Notes: a model not told the origin generated them from the sequence alone. DNA of 64,000 nucleotides from Ixodes scapularis (GCF_016920785.2 NW_024609880.1:64295830-64359829); one strand, 5' to 3'. Numbered from the stretch's first letter, positions 44,093 through 55,412 are shown. Made by a program: numbers and translations.

Positions 44093-44304
44093 AGGAGCGC
44101 AAATTCGTCTGCTTCTTTTGCAAGGGTTGTGGTGACATCAGAAGGGCGCCGAGTTTTGGTCGGCTTTAATTGATGGATAGCGGGTAGACCTCAAAGCGAG
44201 CTGCAATGAGGTCTACCCCCTATCCTTCGATCAGAGCTAATCAGAGCCCGACGTTCTGACGTCACCTCAACCCTTGCAAAAGAAGCAGACGGAGTTGCGC
44301 TCCG
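44093..44304. mobile_element. Long-stem MITE, copy 2
   Basis: Matches 26707-26921, including GGAGCGCAAATTCGTCTGC at the left and its complement at the right, the TGACGTCA-like sites and the central GTAGACCTCA / TGAGGTCTAC stem. Confidence 0.7.
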
Positions 44305-45147
44305 CATAGTAGGTATACGCGCCGAGAAGCCGCGCAATCTCGCAATCTCGTCTGCTCCTCTCCTTCAGCCTCGCTCCTCCTCTGCATTCGCTATCCTCCT
44401 CGCCACGCGACAACGCAGGCGCGCGCACACGCCCTTGTTGGGCGCGGGAGGCGTCTGCCATTAAAATTGCAAAAAGTTCCGCACGATTTGAGTTGCTCCA
44501 TCTCTCAAATCAAGACTCTCGCATAGAAGGCGGGCGACGGCGCGTGCGAACGGGACATCTGCAGCAACCGCCGCGGGAAATGAGACGCCCTAGCAAGAGC
44601 TCAGAGTACAGTGGCTGACAGTGACGCAGATCGGACCGATGACAAAGATCTAACCAGGAGCGGTTCGGGAGGTGGGCGAAGGGAGAGGGGAACCGAAAAG
44701 ACGCTGAGCGGTCAATAATAGCGGCAATGATTGACTGATAGATTGATCGAGATGATCAGGAGTGACGGGCATATGTGTTTTGACGTTGATTTATTTGCTG
44801 CGAGAAGCGCGCCGTAGGTTGGCCGTACTTCGCGTCAGTCTGTTACGGACTGCAGCGGAAGGCGGTAAGGGCGAACCCCTCACTTTTTTCGCGTCGCCCG
44901 TGCGAACGCTCGTGCGACGGGCGCACCGGGCAAAGTTACACCCCCTCGCGCTCCTGGTGTTCACGGCAATTTGTGCTTCGCTGTGACCTGTGTTTGGCTT
45001 GAATGCCAGACTTCCGTCTGCAACTTTTGGAAGCGGAAAGGCAGTCTCTGAATTCCAGATTTGTAGTCGTTCTGGCCGATCTTGTTTTTATGCGCATTGT
45101 TTGGGTATGATACTCACCGTAAAATCGTCGCTAATGCAAACATCGTT
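44305..45147. other. No supportable gene
   Basis: GC-moderate sequence with short overlapping frames only. Confidence 0.4.
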
Positions 45148-45386
45148 CAGCCTTTCCACTCTCGTGAAGAAGGAAGACCAGCGGAGATGTACTCGATACA
45201 CTGTGTGCTTCTTCTTAGCAGTCGTTTGTTTTTCGCGCTATTTCCTACGATGAATTCCCACCAACGCGCCCAACTATCCATTCTTCTATTATAGCTGGAA
45301 AGGTTGCCGTCATCTACGAGCGACGGTGAAAACCATACTGGTTGTGTGCTTTGCTGCCGTCGCTTATAGATGGCGGTAGCTGTCCA
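45148..45386. repeat. Dispersed repeat, copy 2
   Basis: Second copy of 22959-23121, starting CAGCCTTTCCACTCTCGTG and ending TATAGATGGCGGTAGCTGTCC. It has about 75 extra bases in the middle. Confidence 0.6.
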
Positions 45387-45614
45387 GGTAGGTTTGTGTC
45401 GACATACACGGACACGATCCTGTAAAAAAAAACAACAAAAAAACACGACGTTTGGGGGGCAGACCGCTTTTTGTGTAAAGACAAAGCTGAGTATTCCTAG
45501 ATATTCGTATCCTCTCTTTCCTTGCCCCGTGCGACGTTTTACAGCGATGAATGTTGTGGGCTCTTCCCCCACTCGAAATCATACAGGGCGTTGCAAGGCG
45601 TCCTTCGTTGATAT

Positions 45615-45955
45615 TTATCACGTGACACTATAACTTAAAAAAAGTCACGTGACTTCATCATTTCATTTACTTGTTCTTATTATGGGCGAGGCATCAGGTT
45701 ATGGGGGGATATAATACAGCAGTGGTCACGTCACGACGTCACGTGACTCCGATGTCACATGATACCATGACGCCGTCTGACGTCGCAATCGTGTGACATC
45801 GTGAGCCACGTCCCCCCGTGATATATCAGGGTCACGTGACTGTGAGGTCACGTGGTATCACGAGGACACGTGACGTCGTTAGGTAACGATATTTTGTGAC
45901 GTCATGTGATATCAAGACGCTAGTCATGTGACCTCATGAGCTCACGTTACGTCAT
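45615..45955. repeat. Cluster of GTCACGTGAC-like palindromes
   Basis: Perfect GTCACGTGAC occurs at 45644-45653, 45738-45747 and 45831-45840, and a TCACGTGA core at 45618. Many one- or two-base variants (GTCACGTGGT, GTCATGTGAC, TGACGTCA) fill the interval. The palindrome equals the E-box form bound by MiT/TFE-type bHLH factors. The density suggests a degenerate palindromic minisatellite, which may or may not have a regulatory role. Confidence 0.6.
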
Positions 45956-46059
45956 GCACACACGCATAGCGTGTTCCCAGCTTATTCGCAATCCTCTTTT
46001 GTGTTCCCGGTCTTCGTCAGCGTCATCATGCTTGCATACATTCTTTTTAAAGTAAAGGC

Positions 46060-46161
46060 AAAATACTTTCTTTATAGTAATCGAGTAATTAAATTGAATA
46101 CTTTTTAACCGAGAGTAATTGTAATTGTAATATATTACTTCTTTTCTTTTGAGCAACTGCA
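46060..46161. mobile_element. Solo end of the inner hAT family
   Basis: Contains GTAATCGAGTAATT and AGTAATTGTAATTGTAAT, as in the subterminal region at 15190-15225. A G run (46166-46182) follows directly. No partner end is nearby. Confidence 0.45.
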
Positions 46162-46182
46162 CAAGGGGGGGGGGGGGGGGGC

Positions 46183-47428
46183 GAACTTTTTGCGTCGCTA
46201 CTCACGGCAAAGCGGCTGACGCGGGGCTCGGTTAGCTAGGTTGACTGAGAAATCTTGGCTGGGTGCTCGATATGTACTTCGCTCATTTTAGAGCGTTTCA
46301 GAAGGTGCAGGCCTTCTGCAATGGCCCTCATTTCACATATTAGGGTACGCACCGATGAGAGGCTTTTACTTTTTAACGAACCGAACAAAAATTAAATTTA
46401 TAACGTTCAGTTCCATCCCCCAGGGGGAACATCACACGGTTACGTGAAAGACGACAGCGTGAAAGGTACCACTGAAGGGTTTACCCATTATAAGTGTATG
46501 AACAGCTGTTAATAACTTAATAAGTATATTAACAGAACAGTCGGAGACGCGTTCTAGGCTGTGCGCTTACACCGCGCCGCGCTGAAACAACAGAGGCGCC
46601 GTGACATGCCGGGAAAGCGAAAACAAACCACAGGGATGGATTTCTCGCGAACCCCGGGCTCGATGAAGTCGATCAGCACCGTGGTCGGAGCCCGGGTCGA
46701 AACCGGCCGCCGCTTCATTATTCATGGCCGACACACGAGACGCGCCCCGAGATGCGACAACGTTCGTCACTCTCGGCACGAGCAGCACGGCAGCTCACCG
46801 TTGTCGCGTGCACGAGCGTCGCGATGACGTGATGGCAACGGGCCGCGTTCTGTCTACCCCGCACCGTGCTTCGCGATGACCAGCACGATGCGAGACGGAT
46901 AGATGCACTCTATGCAGTCACCTACGCCTACAGCGACCGTGGTTGTTCGTGACGTCTGACCATAAGCCTGCGTGCGACTACAATCAGAGTTTCATCTCAC
47001 CGGCGGAGAAAGTAAATCAATTTTCGACGGACGTAATACGAGGAGTGCTCTCGCGCAGAGGCGCTTTTTGGATGTGGGGCGCGTAAAGCAGTTTAGTTAA
47101 CACATTTTGCGTAAAATGGCTCGTTCGGTAACGCACTTTCCGTATCGGAAGGGTGTCATACAACGATTGATCGGACACAAACACCGGGTTCGATGCGCTC
47201 ATTCAATCAGTCGCGACCCGAGTTCCAGCGTTGACGCATCACGAATGTGCAATCAGTTAATTATCATGTAGTGCTCTTTCGTTACAATTAGTGCGCTACA
47301 GAAAACTGCTAGGAGTCAGAAACTTAAAATATATATACTTTTTTTTTAATAAAGGTAATCGGGTCAACGCACGAGGGCAAGGATGTAGCAGTATTCGTTG
47401 AAAAAACGACGAACTACGACGACGACGG
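46183..47428. other. No supportable gene
   Basis: A GC-rich patch at 46560-46830 has frames on both strands without domain or splice support. Confidence 0.4.
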
Positions 47429-47470
47429 ACCTCCTATCCCGCCTATGTATATATAGGCGGGATAGGAGGT
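47429..47470. repeat. Perfect 18-bp hairpin
   Basis: ACCTCCTATCCCGCCTAT, a six-base loop, then its exact complement. A remnant of a small palindromic element or a structured RNA is possible. Confidence 0.75.
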
Positions 47471-49780
47471 GTGGGTGTGTTACGAGCACTGACACTTCGC
47501 TGGAGCACCTTTCGTGGACGCGTTACATATGAAACGACAGCGACGCCCCCTTAAGGTTCCACTTAAAACAGGCGGTCGCTCGACGAGATCTGTAGCAGAC
47601 ATGGGTGCACAAAAATGCACCTTTCAGCATTTGCCGCCCTCAACGGGCGAGCGGTAACCTATAATGGTGGATATTCAATACCAGGAAGCTTGTAGCACAA
47701 AAACCGTGCGGTACGATCAGTGATGTACGATCTCTAGCACCCTAAACAAAGACATCGGCACCACGTTTTTGTTGTTTCCACACGCGCTGCTTCGTTTTTT
47801 GCCATATAAACCTGGACTGGGCCGAAACACTTCCTCGTACTGCGATCACCTCTCACCATTTTGTTTTTTCTCATATATGAAGTGTAAAACTCAACCTGGC
47901 CTTTTGCTACACCTGCGATCAATACAAGCAATCGTCTCTTGATGTGTCGTAGTTCAGCGAATGGGACTTAAACGACCACAGCTTCATCAAGCAGGTCTAT
48001 AGCACGACATGTAGCTTGAATGAGCAATTGCCGTTTTTTGTTTTCCTGTTCCTCATTTTTTTTTTTTTTTTTTGCTTTAAGAATGAAAAGGTTGTGGGGT
48101 GAAAACTGCTTATTTGGGGTACTAAGCTCGACAGTAAATTTGGATGCCTGCGATACCCTTTCGAAGTTAAATGCAAAAAAAGCGCCGACTTCGTTTTACA
48201 GTATCGCGCAGTGCACACTAGAAAAGCAGGGTTATTTTTTCTTTCGCAACAAGGACGATATGTGGACTTGTTAAAGTGAAGAACGTATTTGTAGTCGTTG
48301 GACAGTCCGCCCACTCGTTTCTCGGGTGAAGCCGGTTTCAGCAGAATAGCACCCTCTCCATTTCAGCACGGTTTTATATAGTATGCTTCTTGCGGAAGAG
48401 GAACGGACAACACGCAAAACGTGCAGGAGAATGTGCATGCTGTTCAAGTAAAGCCAGCGTGCAACCATCTCGACAAGGGCAGAAGGCAAACTTTTGTGTG
48501 CCCTCGGTGCGCTGGTTCACCCGCCATTGGCATGTTTTTCGGCTCCTGCTTTGCATAGCAATGTAAAATGCATACCAAACTTATACGCAACACTTGAACT
48601 GCGCGTTTTCTCGTGAGAGCGCTACACCGGGGGAAGCTGAACAGCGTTTCTTTGACGTAGCACTGTGAGATGGTTCATTGAAAGCTGTGTCACAAAACCA
48701 TTGCTCGGATGCCGCCAGGAAAGCGCTTTCATAACAAAAGACACAGTTCGCGCGTCTCCGTGCAAGTTTAGTGAGCACTGTACTAGACGTCTGAATAGAA
48801 GGTCAGGCAGGTGTCACCTCCTGCCATCGCTTGGTACGCAGAATTGCAAGACTGGCGTACCGAATGGTGCGATGTGTCCGCAAGCACCTGCAGAGTGCAC
48901 GTGAATATAACTTTGGCAGGCTCGCACTCGAACGTGCTTTCCCGCATGAGCAGAGACATGTTAGTGGCTATAGTTGCTCCGCTTGCAGTTCTGCATAGGC
49001 GGCCTCCACTTCATCGAGTTTTATTTAACATCCTTGGTTCACACCCATACTTCCGCAATAGCACGTTACCATGGACCGAAGGTAAAAAAAAAGAGAACTA
49101 CAGTCAACGACAGGACTAGAACAGAAAGCAGGTCCTTCGGTTGTCCCGCCTCCAGCACCAGCCTCGAGCTTCGGCCTCTCGTAAGCCTCGAGCGTGCACG
49201 CACAGTCAAAGCACCAAGGAAGGCGACTGTACGGCGTGCAAGTACGTCTGCTCCTTGCGCGCCTCGTGCGCTTGTTTACCCCCAAACGCGCACGCGCGCT
49301 TTTGTTTGCCCCGACCTCAACTAATGATCGACGGCGCCGTGCGCTTGGTTGCCTCGACATCGCGCGCTCTCCCTGCGCCTACTTACTCTATGTTGCCCAT
49401 GGATTGGTGCGCTCTTCTTCCCCGCCTTTCAACACGACGAAGACGCATTTTGGAATACTTGCCCGCCGTAATAAAGCTCCTTATTTTGCACAAGTTTTCA
49501 TCAGACTTCAGCATCTCGTGTGCACGCACCGTCGGAGCACGACGGAAGGCAGCGAACGTGTGCTGGAAGCGGAGCTTTATTTTATTCTTAACCTGTCACC
49601 GACCATGGTAACTGACGGGACAAGAAACGAAGGGCGTCTATTTTCGATGCAAAGCCGTTGTGCTTCGACTTTGCGCGCACGCTGGAAGTTCACGAAGCGC
49701 CGAAGCGTCATTGAAGGCAGGAAGCTTTCACCGAAGGTAGGAAAACCGAAAGACCTCCGTGCTGTTTTTTTATTCCGTCA
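47471..49780. other. No supportable gene
   Basis: Short frames only, including overlapping frames at 49025-49790 in CG-rich, repetitive sequence. No domain recognised. Confidence 0.4.
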
Positions 49781-49788
49781 GTGGGTAT

Positions 49789-49850
49789 AGTTGTTTACAG
49801 AATGAGAACGGTGGGGCGTCTCTCTCCGATGTCCGGAGGTAGAGGGTTCG
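49789..49850 (+). repeat. Repeat end, TATAGT..GAGAACGG family, copy 1
   Basis: TATAGTTGTTTACAGAATGA then GAACGGTGGGGCGTC. Similar ends occur at 50412-50455 (plus) and 58815-58868 (minus), suggesting a TA-flanked DNA element family. Two copies bracket the nuclear-receptor exon. Confidence 0.5.
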
Positions 49851-49952
49851 CGCTAGAGTGAGGATGAGGGAAAGACCTCCCTGCCTTTCTCATTCTATCG
49901 GCATAGTCTAAGGGAAGTCGCGAGAAGACACGAGTGGTTTTGGGCGCTTCAC

Positions 49953-50212
49953 CTTCGGGCCTCATGGCCGCCCTGAGGCACTTGGCGAGCCTGCAGGCCT
50001 GGCACTGGTTGCGGCGCGCCACGTCGACCACGCATGCACCGCCCTCCTTGCACACGTACTGGAGCTGCCTGCGGACGCTGCGCTTGAAGAAGCCCCGGCA
50101 GCCGTCGCACGAGGCGACGCCGTAGTGGCGGCCCGAGGCCCGGTCCCCGCACACGCGGCACAGGGGCTCGCGGACGCCGCACGACGCCACGGTGGAAGCA
50201 CCCACCTGCATC
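49953..50212 (-). CDS. Nuclear receptor DNA-binding domain exon (NR2E-like)
   Basis: On the minus strand an acceptor (TTCTGTTCCAG) ends at 50213 and a donor (GTGAAG) starts at 49952, defining a 260-base exon. It encodes the complete two-zinc module. The first finger is Cys-x2-Cys-x13-Cys-x2-Cys (CRVCGDRASGRHYGVASC then DGC); the P-box is CDGCRG and is followed by FFKRSVRR. The second finger is Cys-x5-Cys-x9-Cys-x2-Cys with RRNQCQACRLAKC. RNQCQACRL and the YGVASCDGC context point to the NR2E group (tailless, PNR, HR83 type). The domain reads specific DNA half-sites in the nucleus. No ligand-binding-domain exon was found in the window, so it is one exon of a larger gene or a stray copy. The start codon is unknown. 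Confidence 0.82.
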
Positions 50213-50411
50213 CTGGAACAGAAGGCGCAACGGGATGCTGCGGGACCGACACCACCTAGAAGGTAAGGCCTGCGCACGACGTCATCGTTTGTGAACTGCT
50301 GACCCGCCCCATGCGGCGGACGCGTGCCTCTAGTCGCGCCCGGTGTGAGGCGCTGCGAGACACCCAGGCTTCGACGCTGATGCGATGGAGGTGGCACTGT
50401 GCGAATCTTCT

Positions 50412-50455
50412 ATAGTACTGACAAAATGAAAATGGTAGGGCGCGTCTTTCGAACG
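50412..50455 (+). repeat. Repeat end, TATAGT..GAGAACGG family, copy 2
   Basis: TATAGTACTGACAAAATGAA then AATGGTAGGGCGCGTC, parallel to 49789-49850. It lies just upstream (in minus-strand terms) of the nuclear-receptor exon. Confidence 0.45.
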
Positions 50456-51820
50456 CTTATTTTAGCGTACCTGCCAGTTTTAGAAGAAGCTCCGCTTTAT
50501 TGTAGGGCTGGAACGCCAAGTTTAGATTTCAGCCTCTGAACTACTGTCGCACGAGTCCCAGCCGAGCATTAACGCAGCACTGGTGCCCACTCAGAATTAG
50601 AGGGGCGCTCTTCGGTTACAGGAAGTACGTTACAAGAATCTATCAGGAGGCAGCCCCGTAACACATTATGTTTTAAGAGTCCTAAACGTATAGGACCATG
50701 TTGCTGAACGCTGTAATCTCATGTGGTTGGTCAACGACACACGAATTACATTGGACCAGATTTGTACTGAGCACAGTTATTCGGTTAATGCAGTCATCAG
50801 TTTAATGATAATTAATATTTAAAGTATGTAATATTTAATAATATTTTATTGTTTTCAAAAGTAGTCAAATACAGAAACCGACCTGCTGAAGACACAAAGG
50901 ACTTGTTTGGCAGCGCCTGGCAATCGGAGAACCGCTGTCGTACAGAAGAGTCATGAAGGAAAACTACAAACACTAAGATAACGAAGCAGAAAACAAGCAC
51001 ATCACACACTAATATTTATCAAGGCCCTCTCTCTTAAGACTGTGAATTTTCTTATTACTTTTTTCCCTGTTTTGCGAAAAGTACTACTAACATGATAACT
51101 TTTTGAAATTTGAGGGGTTGGGGAGAGTGGGATAACTCCGGCTAAAGGTGGTGAAATAAGGTTCCTCAATGTCTCTTACTACACTAGGAGAAACTTGCTA
51201 GAGTACTTCAGGCTGTCTATGCTGGAAAAAGCGATGGAGAAACTTTATCGTGACGTCGCCGGTGGGAGAAGCCGAATCTCAATCGGCGGCGAACTCAACT
51301 GGTGGGGAACTTCATCGCGGCGCGTTGATGACGTCGACGAAGAGCGGCGATTGAGTTGTAACTTCATCGGGATTTGTACCCAAAAAATGTCCCTAGAGGG
51401 GAATGCGCAACGTCGAATCCGAGGTTCTTGTAAAAGCAACATTTTTAACTTCTGAAAATGTATAGTTTGGTACAATCTAAATATAATTACCGGTGTCACC
51501 TTTAGGTCGCATGAACCGTGTCCTGTTACGTAAGTGAAACAATTTAGATGATCGCAATGCGTGAGCTGCATCGCAATCGTGATGAATCGTCATGGCCGAC
51601 GGTGGATGTCGCACGTAAAATGCTCGTGTGTCCGTACGAAGATTTGCGTCACTTTTGGAAGTTTTGCTGTCAAGTCGGGCTTTTTCAAAGGTTGCCACGT
51701 CGCGATTACCACTCGGCAGTCTGGTGGGGGACGTGAACCAAGTGTCCTCGCTGAACTCGAGGAGTAGGACAGAATCTTGGCCCATATGAGAAAGGTTCCT
51801 CGCAAAGAAACGGAAGAAGG
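50456..51820. other. No supportable gene
   Basis: AT-rich at 50800-51060, otherwise mixed. Several minus-strand frames at 51245-51860 overlap and lack domains. Confidence 0.4.
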
Positions 51821-51823
51821 CGC

Positions 51824-51883
51824 ATGATTTCGAGGGCGGACGCGCGTCGTCCGTCGCCACACGGCATCTCGGCTGCAGTTTTG
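51824..51883 (+). CDS. Candidate exon 1 of a plus-strand gene
   Basis: ATG 51824 opens 20 codons (ISRADARRPSPHG within) to a strong donor, TTG then GTAAGTGC at 51884. It joins in phase 0 to the candidate exon at 52300. Support comes from the splice pattern only, and the ATG is a guess. Confidence 0.3.
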
Positions 51884-52299
51884 GTAAGTGCTGGGAATCG
51901 CAATAGGCGGGTTTAGCTTAGCGTTGCCGTGCGCAGCGAAATTGCTACTGGTAGCACGCGCTGTAACTTTGAAGCATGCTTTTCAGCGCGCTTAAAGCCT
52001 TACCAGCCGTACTTTGGCCACCGCAGAACACGGTAACGGTCTGCTAAAACTTGCTACTGGTAGTGAACAGACACCGTGTTGTTTTTGGTCTTATTGACTT
52101 TGCACGAGTGTGCTGCCTCGTAATGTTTCTTCGAAAGCTCGGATCGTAGCGAAGCTCACGAGTTAATTTTTCTAAACCTGTGAATGAGGCACCCCGATAC
52201 CTGAATTCTAAGGTGTAGGCAAGGGGCATTACATCAACGCGTAACCAGAAAGGCTGTCAATTTGTTGTGCGTTAACTTGTGTTTAACTGGATTTTGCAG

Positions 52300-52372
52300 G
52301 ACTCATCTGCTACGACCAAAGGTGCCAGTGAGGACCTGGCACAGGTGGCAGCTCCACCACCACCACCAAATG
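52300..52372 (+). CDS. Candidate exon 2, proline run
   Basis: The acceptor TGGATTTTGCAG ends at 52299 and the donor GTAGGT starts at 52373. The frame following exon 1 reads DSSATTKGASEDLAQVAA and then five Pro. It ends with one base of a split codon. Both splice sites are good, so this is the strongest exon of the set. Family unknown. Confidence 0.4.
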
Positions 52373-52846
52373 GTAGGTATAAAAAAGTCTGGATTCATCT
52401 CCATGATACACTGTTTGCACCTATGTCGCGTCATTAACATGTATTATGCACGAGTGCCGTCGGTAGTCTCATGCTGCTGGCCAGTGACGGTCCATGGTTG
52501 CAGCTTTGCTACACTGTGATCATGGTGAACTGTGTTGGCTCCAGTGGCCCAAAGTGACAGTTTTTGTGCCCATCTCAGCAATTGCATAAAAATGTGACCA
52601 CTATCTGCACCGTGCATAACTACGAGGAAGGTCGAAGAAGTTGTCATAAACATTATTGTGCCTGGTCGGTAGCTCCCAATGTGACCGTAGGCCCAACCGT
52701 GTTTCTAGCAAGGTGACACCTCAACAAGACTCACAAAAACTTAGGTGTACACATGGTGCAGAGGCAATTCACACATGGTTACTGGAGTTTTGTGTTGAAC
52801 AAGACAGCCCAAAAATAGATGAGACAAAATGTCAGTTTGCAAAAAG

Positions 52847-53060
52847 GCTGTGGCTCCGGTTATCCATTTCCCGACAGTGGCCTGCTTGCACCAAACATTC
52901 CCACTATGTCTCCGGTCCCATTTCCCAACAGCGGCCTGCTTCCACCAAACATTCCCGACAACACTACAGCTACCCACCACTCTGAAATTGACAAGAAAAT
53001 GACACTAAGACAAAACTGGCTCACCAATTCCGAAATTGACGTCTGCTATATATATATATA
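52847..53060 (+). CDS. Candidate exon with 18-residue in-frame tandem repeat
   Basis: Two 54-base units (from about 52865 and 52919) encode PFPDSGLLAPNIP and PFPNSGLLPPNIP in the same frame, in keeping with the proline-rich end of the exon at 52300. An AG at 52845-52846 would join in the right phase, but its pyrimidine tract is poor. A frame conserved across a repeat is a coding hint, though the other frames are also open here. Confidence 0.25.
52865..52972 (+). repeat. 54-bp tandem repeat, two copies
   Basis: CATTTCCCGACAGTGGCCTG and its successor 54 bases later are about 85 percent alike by eye. The period is a multiple of three. Confidence 0.7.
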
Positions 53061-53394
53061 GATGGTGCAAAGGGCTGTGGGAACATGATGCACCTAGCTG
53101 GGCATTGCCTATCGAACTCGGCAAAATTGTCGTCATGCAGTTTTGCATATTTCTCTTAATTTTTTGCACTTGGGTATGGGTATTTAAGTCCTCCGCCTTT
53201 GGCTAGAGATCACAATCTGTCATAGTCCAGTTAAGAGTAAGTAGCAGATGGTTCTTGCCACCACACAGGGCAATATTTTCTGCGTACTGAACTGGACAAA
53301 TACGGGCAAACTTTGTCGTGATCACTTGACGGTTTAAACTTCTGCCTAGGCTTAGCCCAAGTTCCTGCACTAGCACATATTGCCAGGCCCGTCT

Positions 53395-53500
53395 TTGAGC
53401 AGGTGCGCTTTTGGAGGAGTGAGTGTCGTTCTTGCCTTCCTTGCAAAGGTCCGAGGTTCGATGCCGCCTGGCTGTACATGCACCTTTTTGTTAATGCCCC
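53395..53500 (+). repeat. tRNA-derived SINE-like fragment, copy 1
   Basis: Contains CCTTGCAAAGGTCCGAGG followed by TTCGATGCC, which resembles an anticodon arm, variable loop and B box, then a divergent body. The acceptor-stem pairing of a real tRNA gene is missing. Confidence 0.45.
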
Positions 53501-53774
53501 ACGCCTCCACCAAAATGTCACGACTGACAGATGATGAGGTGATAAATGAACAAAAACTAAACATTTAGTTTGGTGAACTTGTGCCAAAACAAAAATACAA
53601 AGAGGTAGCTTTGCAGGCATCAAGGGGGAGTAGCACGCTCGTGCGTAAGGGTGAGACTCTGGATTGCCTCACCCTCATATACGTGGGTGTCCGGGACAAT
53701 CGGCGTAGAAGGTTCGGCGCATATAACATTTGAACTTCGAACAAGCAAGAGGGTTCTTGAATTTACCAGAATGC

Positions 53775-53885
53775 CACATTTTGCAGAAACAACAAAAAGG
53801 TGACTGCACGGCCAGGCATCGTACCTCGGACCTTTGCAAGGGAAACAAGCTTGACAATCATTCCGCCACAAGCGCGCCTGCTTGG
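53775..53885 (-). repeat. tRNA-derived SINE-like fragment, copy 2
   Basis: On the minus strand it contains CCTTGCAAAGGTCCGAGG and TACGATGCC, matching copy 1, plus an A-box-like TGGCGGAATGA upstream. Opposite orientation to copy 1, about 380 bases away. Confidence 0.45.
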
Positions 53886-54927
53886 AGACGCACGTGGCAA
53901 TAGGAGCAGCCTCTGCCATTAACTGCATCTGACACGTACAGAGTGGTGGCCACCACCACGGCGCCTACTGACATGACATTGCACCCAAACCATGTATGCG
54001 TGCTACTGAAACAGTGTCATGTTGTCAGCCGTGCACCAGTCGTCAGGTGAACTGCCACCCTGGATGGTGAGGGCCTGAACTGCCCCCAACTGCACTGTTT
54101 AGGACCTCTCGCCCGCTCAGCAGGGGCAGCTGGTTGCATTGGGCATGCTGCTGGAGTGCAACATGAATTCCCTAGCTTTAGAGAAGTGCAATCAAGGTCC
54201 AAAATTGGCTGGCAAGCATTGTGTAGAGAACCGTGGAAAAAAAACGTGCACCAATTGGCAATACTTTATTTTAGGACGATTTTCTTCATCCTTGCTTTAT
54301 TCAGTTACATCCAGAGCAGCTCGTGCTCACATCCTTTGTTGCTCACTCAACACAATCTGGAAGAGCTGGACTTCCACTGCACCAAGTGCATTGATAAGAA
54401 CAACAGTTAGCGTGTCATTGGAAATGAGCTATGACAGACAGTTTTAGCAGAAAGGAAGGCGAATGCTGCAGTCTTGTGTTTTCCCTCCTTTTCTTTTTCT
54501 GACCTTTTGTTGGGTTTCGAATTGACCGATTTCCACCAGCTTGTCCCTGTCCATTTTTTTATGTGATCGACAGAACAGGCCTGTTTACTGCAAAGTAATT
54601 AGATCAAGCTAAATGCACATTGCTGAGGGCTGCCTGTCTCATAGGTTACGTGCTGTGCTGGAAAACCCACAGCATGATTGTGCTGGTCTGAGCACTTCCT
54701 TGGTTAGGAAGGTGCTCGCATAAACTAAACGTCTTTCCAAAGTCTCACATTCTTGCTATTTCCAGTAGTGCATGAGAGTTATGAGAGAAGGTAAAACCAG
54801 TGCTGTGCCATGCACTACTGCTTACCACACCACTGGGATTACATTGTTCTATGCAATTTCTCTAACATGCTGTTTAAAAATGTATATATTTGTGAGCATT
54901 AGCCCCTCTTGTGTACTTTGGCTGCAG

Positions 54928-55079
54928 GCTCTGGTGGGACAAGCAGCTGCACATGCCCAGCAGTCATCTTCACTGACCACACTCGTGCTGCACCTCATGG
55001 TGGTGTAGAATTTTCATCTACAATAAAAATGCTCCCTATGCACTATTTTGCTTCTCTCATGATTTCAGCATAGCATGGA
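54928..55079 (+). CDS. Candidate terminal exon with poly-A signal
   Basis: The acceptor TTTGGCTGCAG ends at 54927. In the phase left by exon 52300-52372 the frame reads GSGGTSSCTCPAVIFTDH and stops near 55077; another phase stops earlier at 55007-55009. AATAAA at 55022-55027 suits a transcript end. Which phase is used, and whether other exons intervene, is unknown. Confidence 0.28.
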
Positions 55080-55412
55080 AACAAGATTTGCAGACGTACC
55101 TTGGTCATTCCCGACAAAATTGTCATACATGGAATAAAATTTTTGGGTCAGCAAATCTCGGTGCAATTGTTTATGTAATGACACTTGTACCGCAACTTCT
55201 GATGTCAATGTGAATTTCGTATACAAGGAACCAGAAATTTCCCAATTAAAGGTGGTACGGTGGTGGAGCTTCAATCATCCAGATGCCAGCAACCACAGTT
55301 AATTCTTCACCTTTTCTTTCTCTATGCTTAGAACAATACACTGTTCGAGCCGGAATTCTTACACAGTCGATGAGAAACGAGATGCCTGCCACCCGTGAGG
55401 GGGCCCTGCTTT

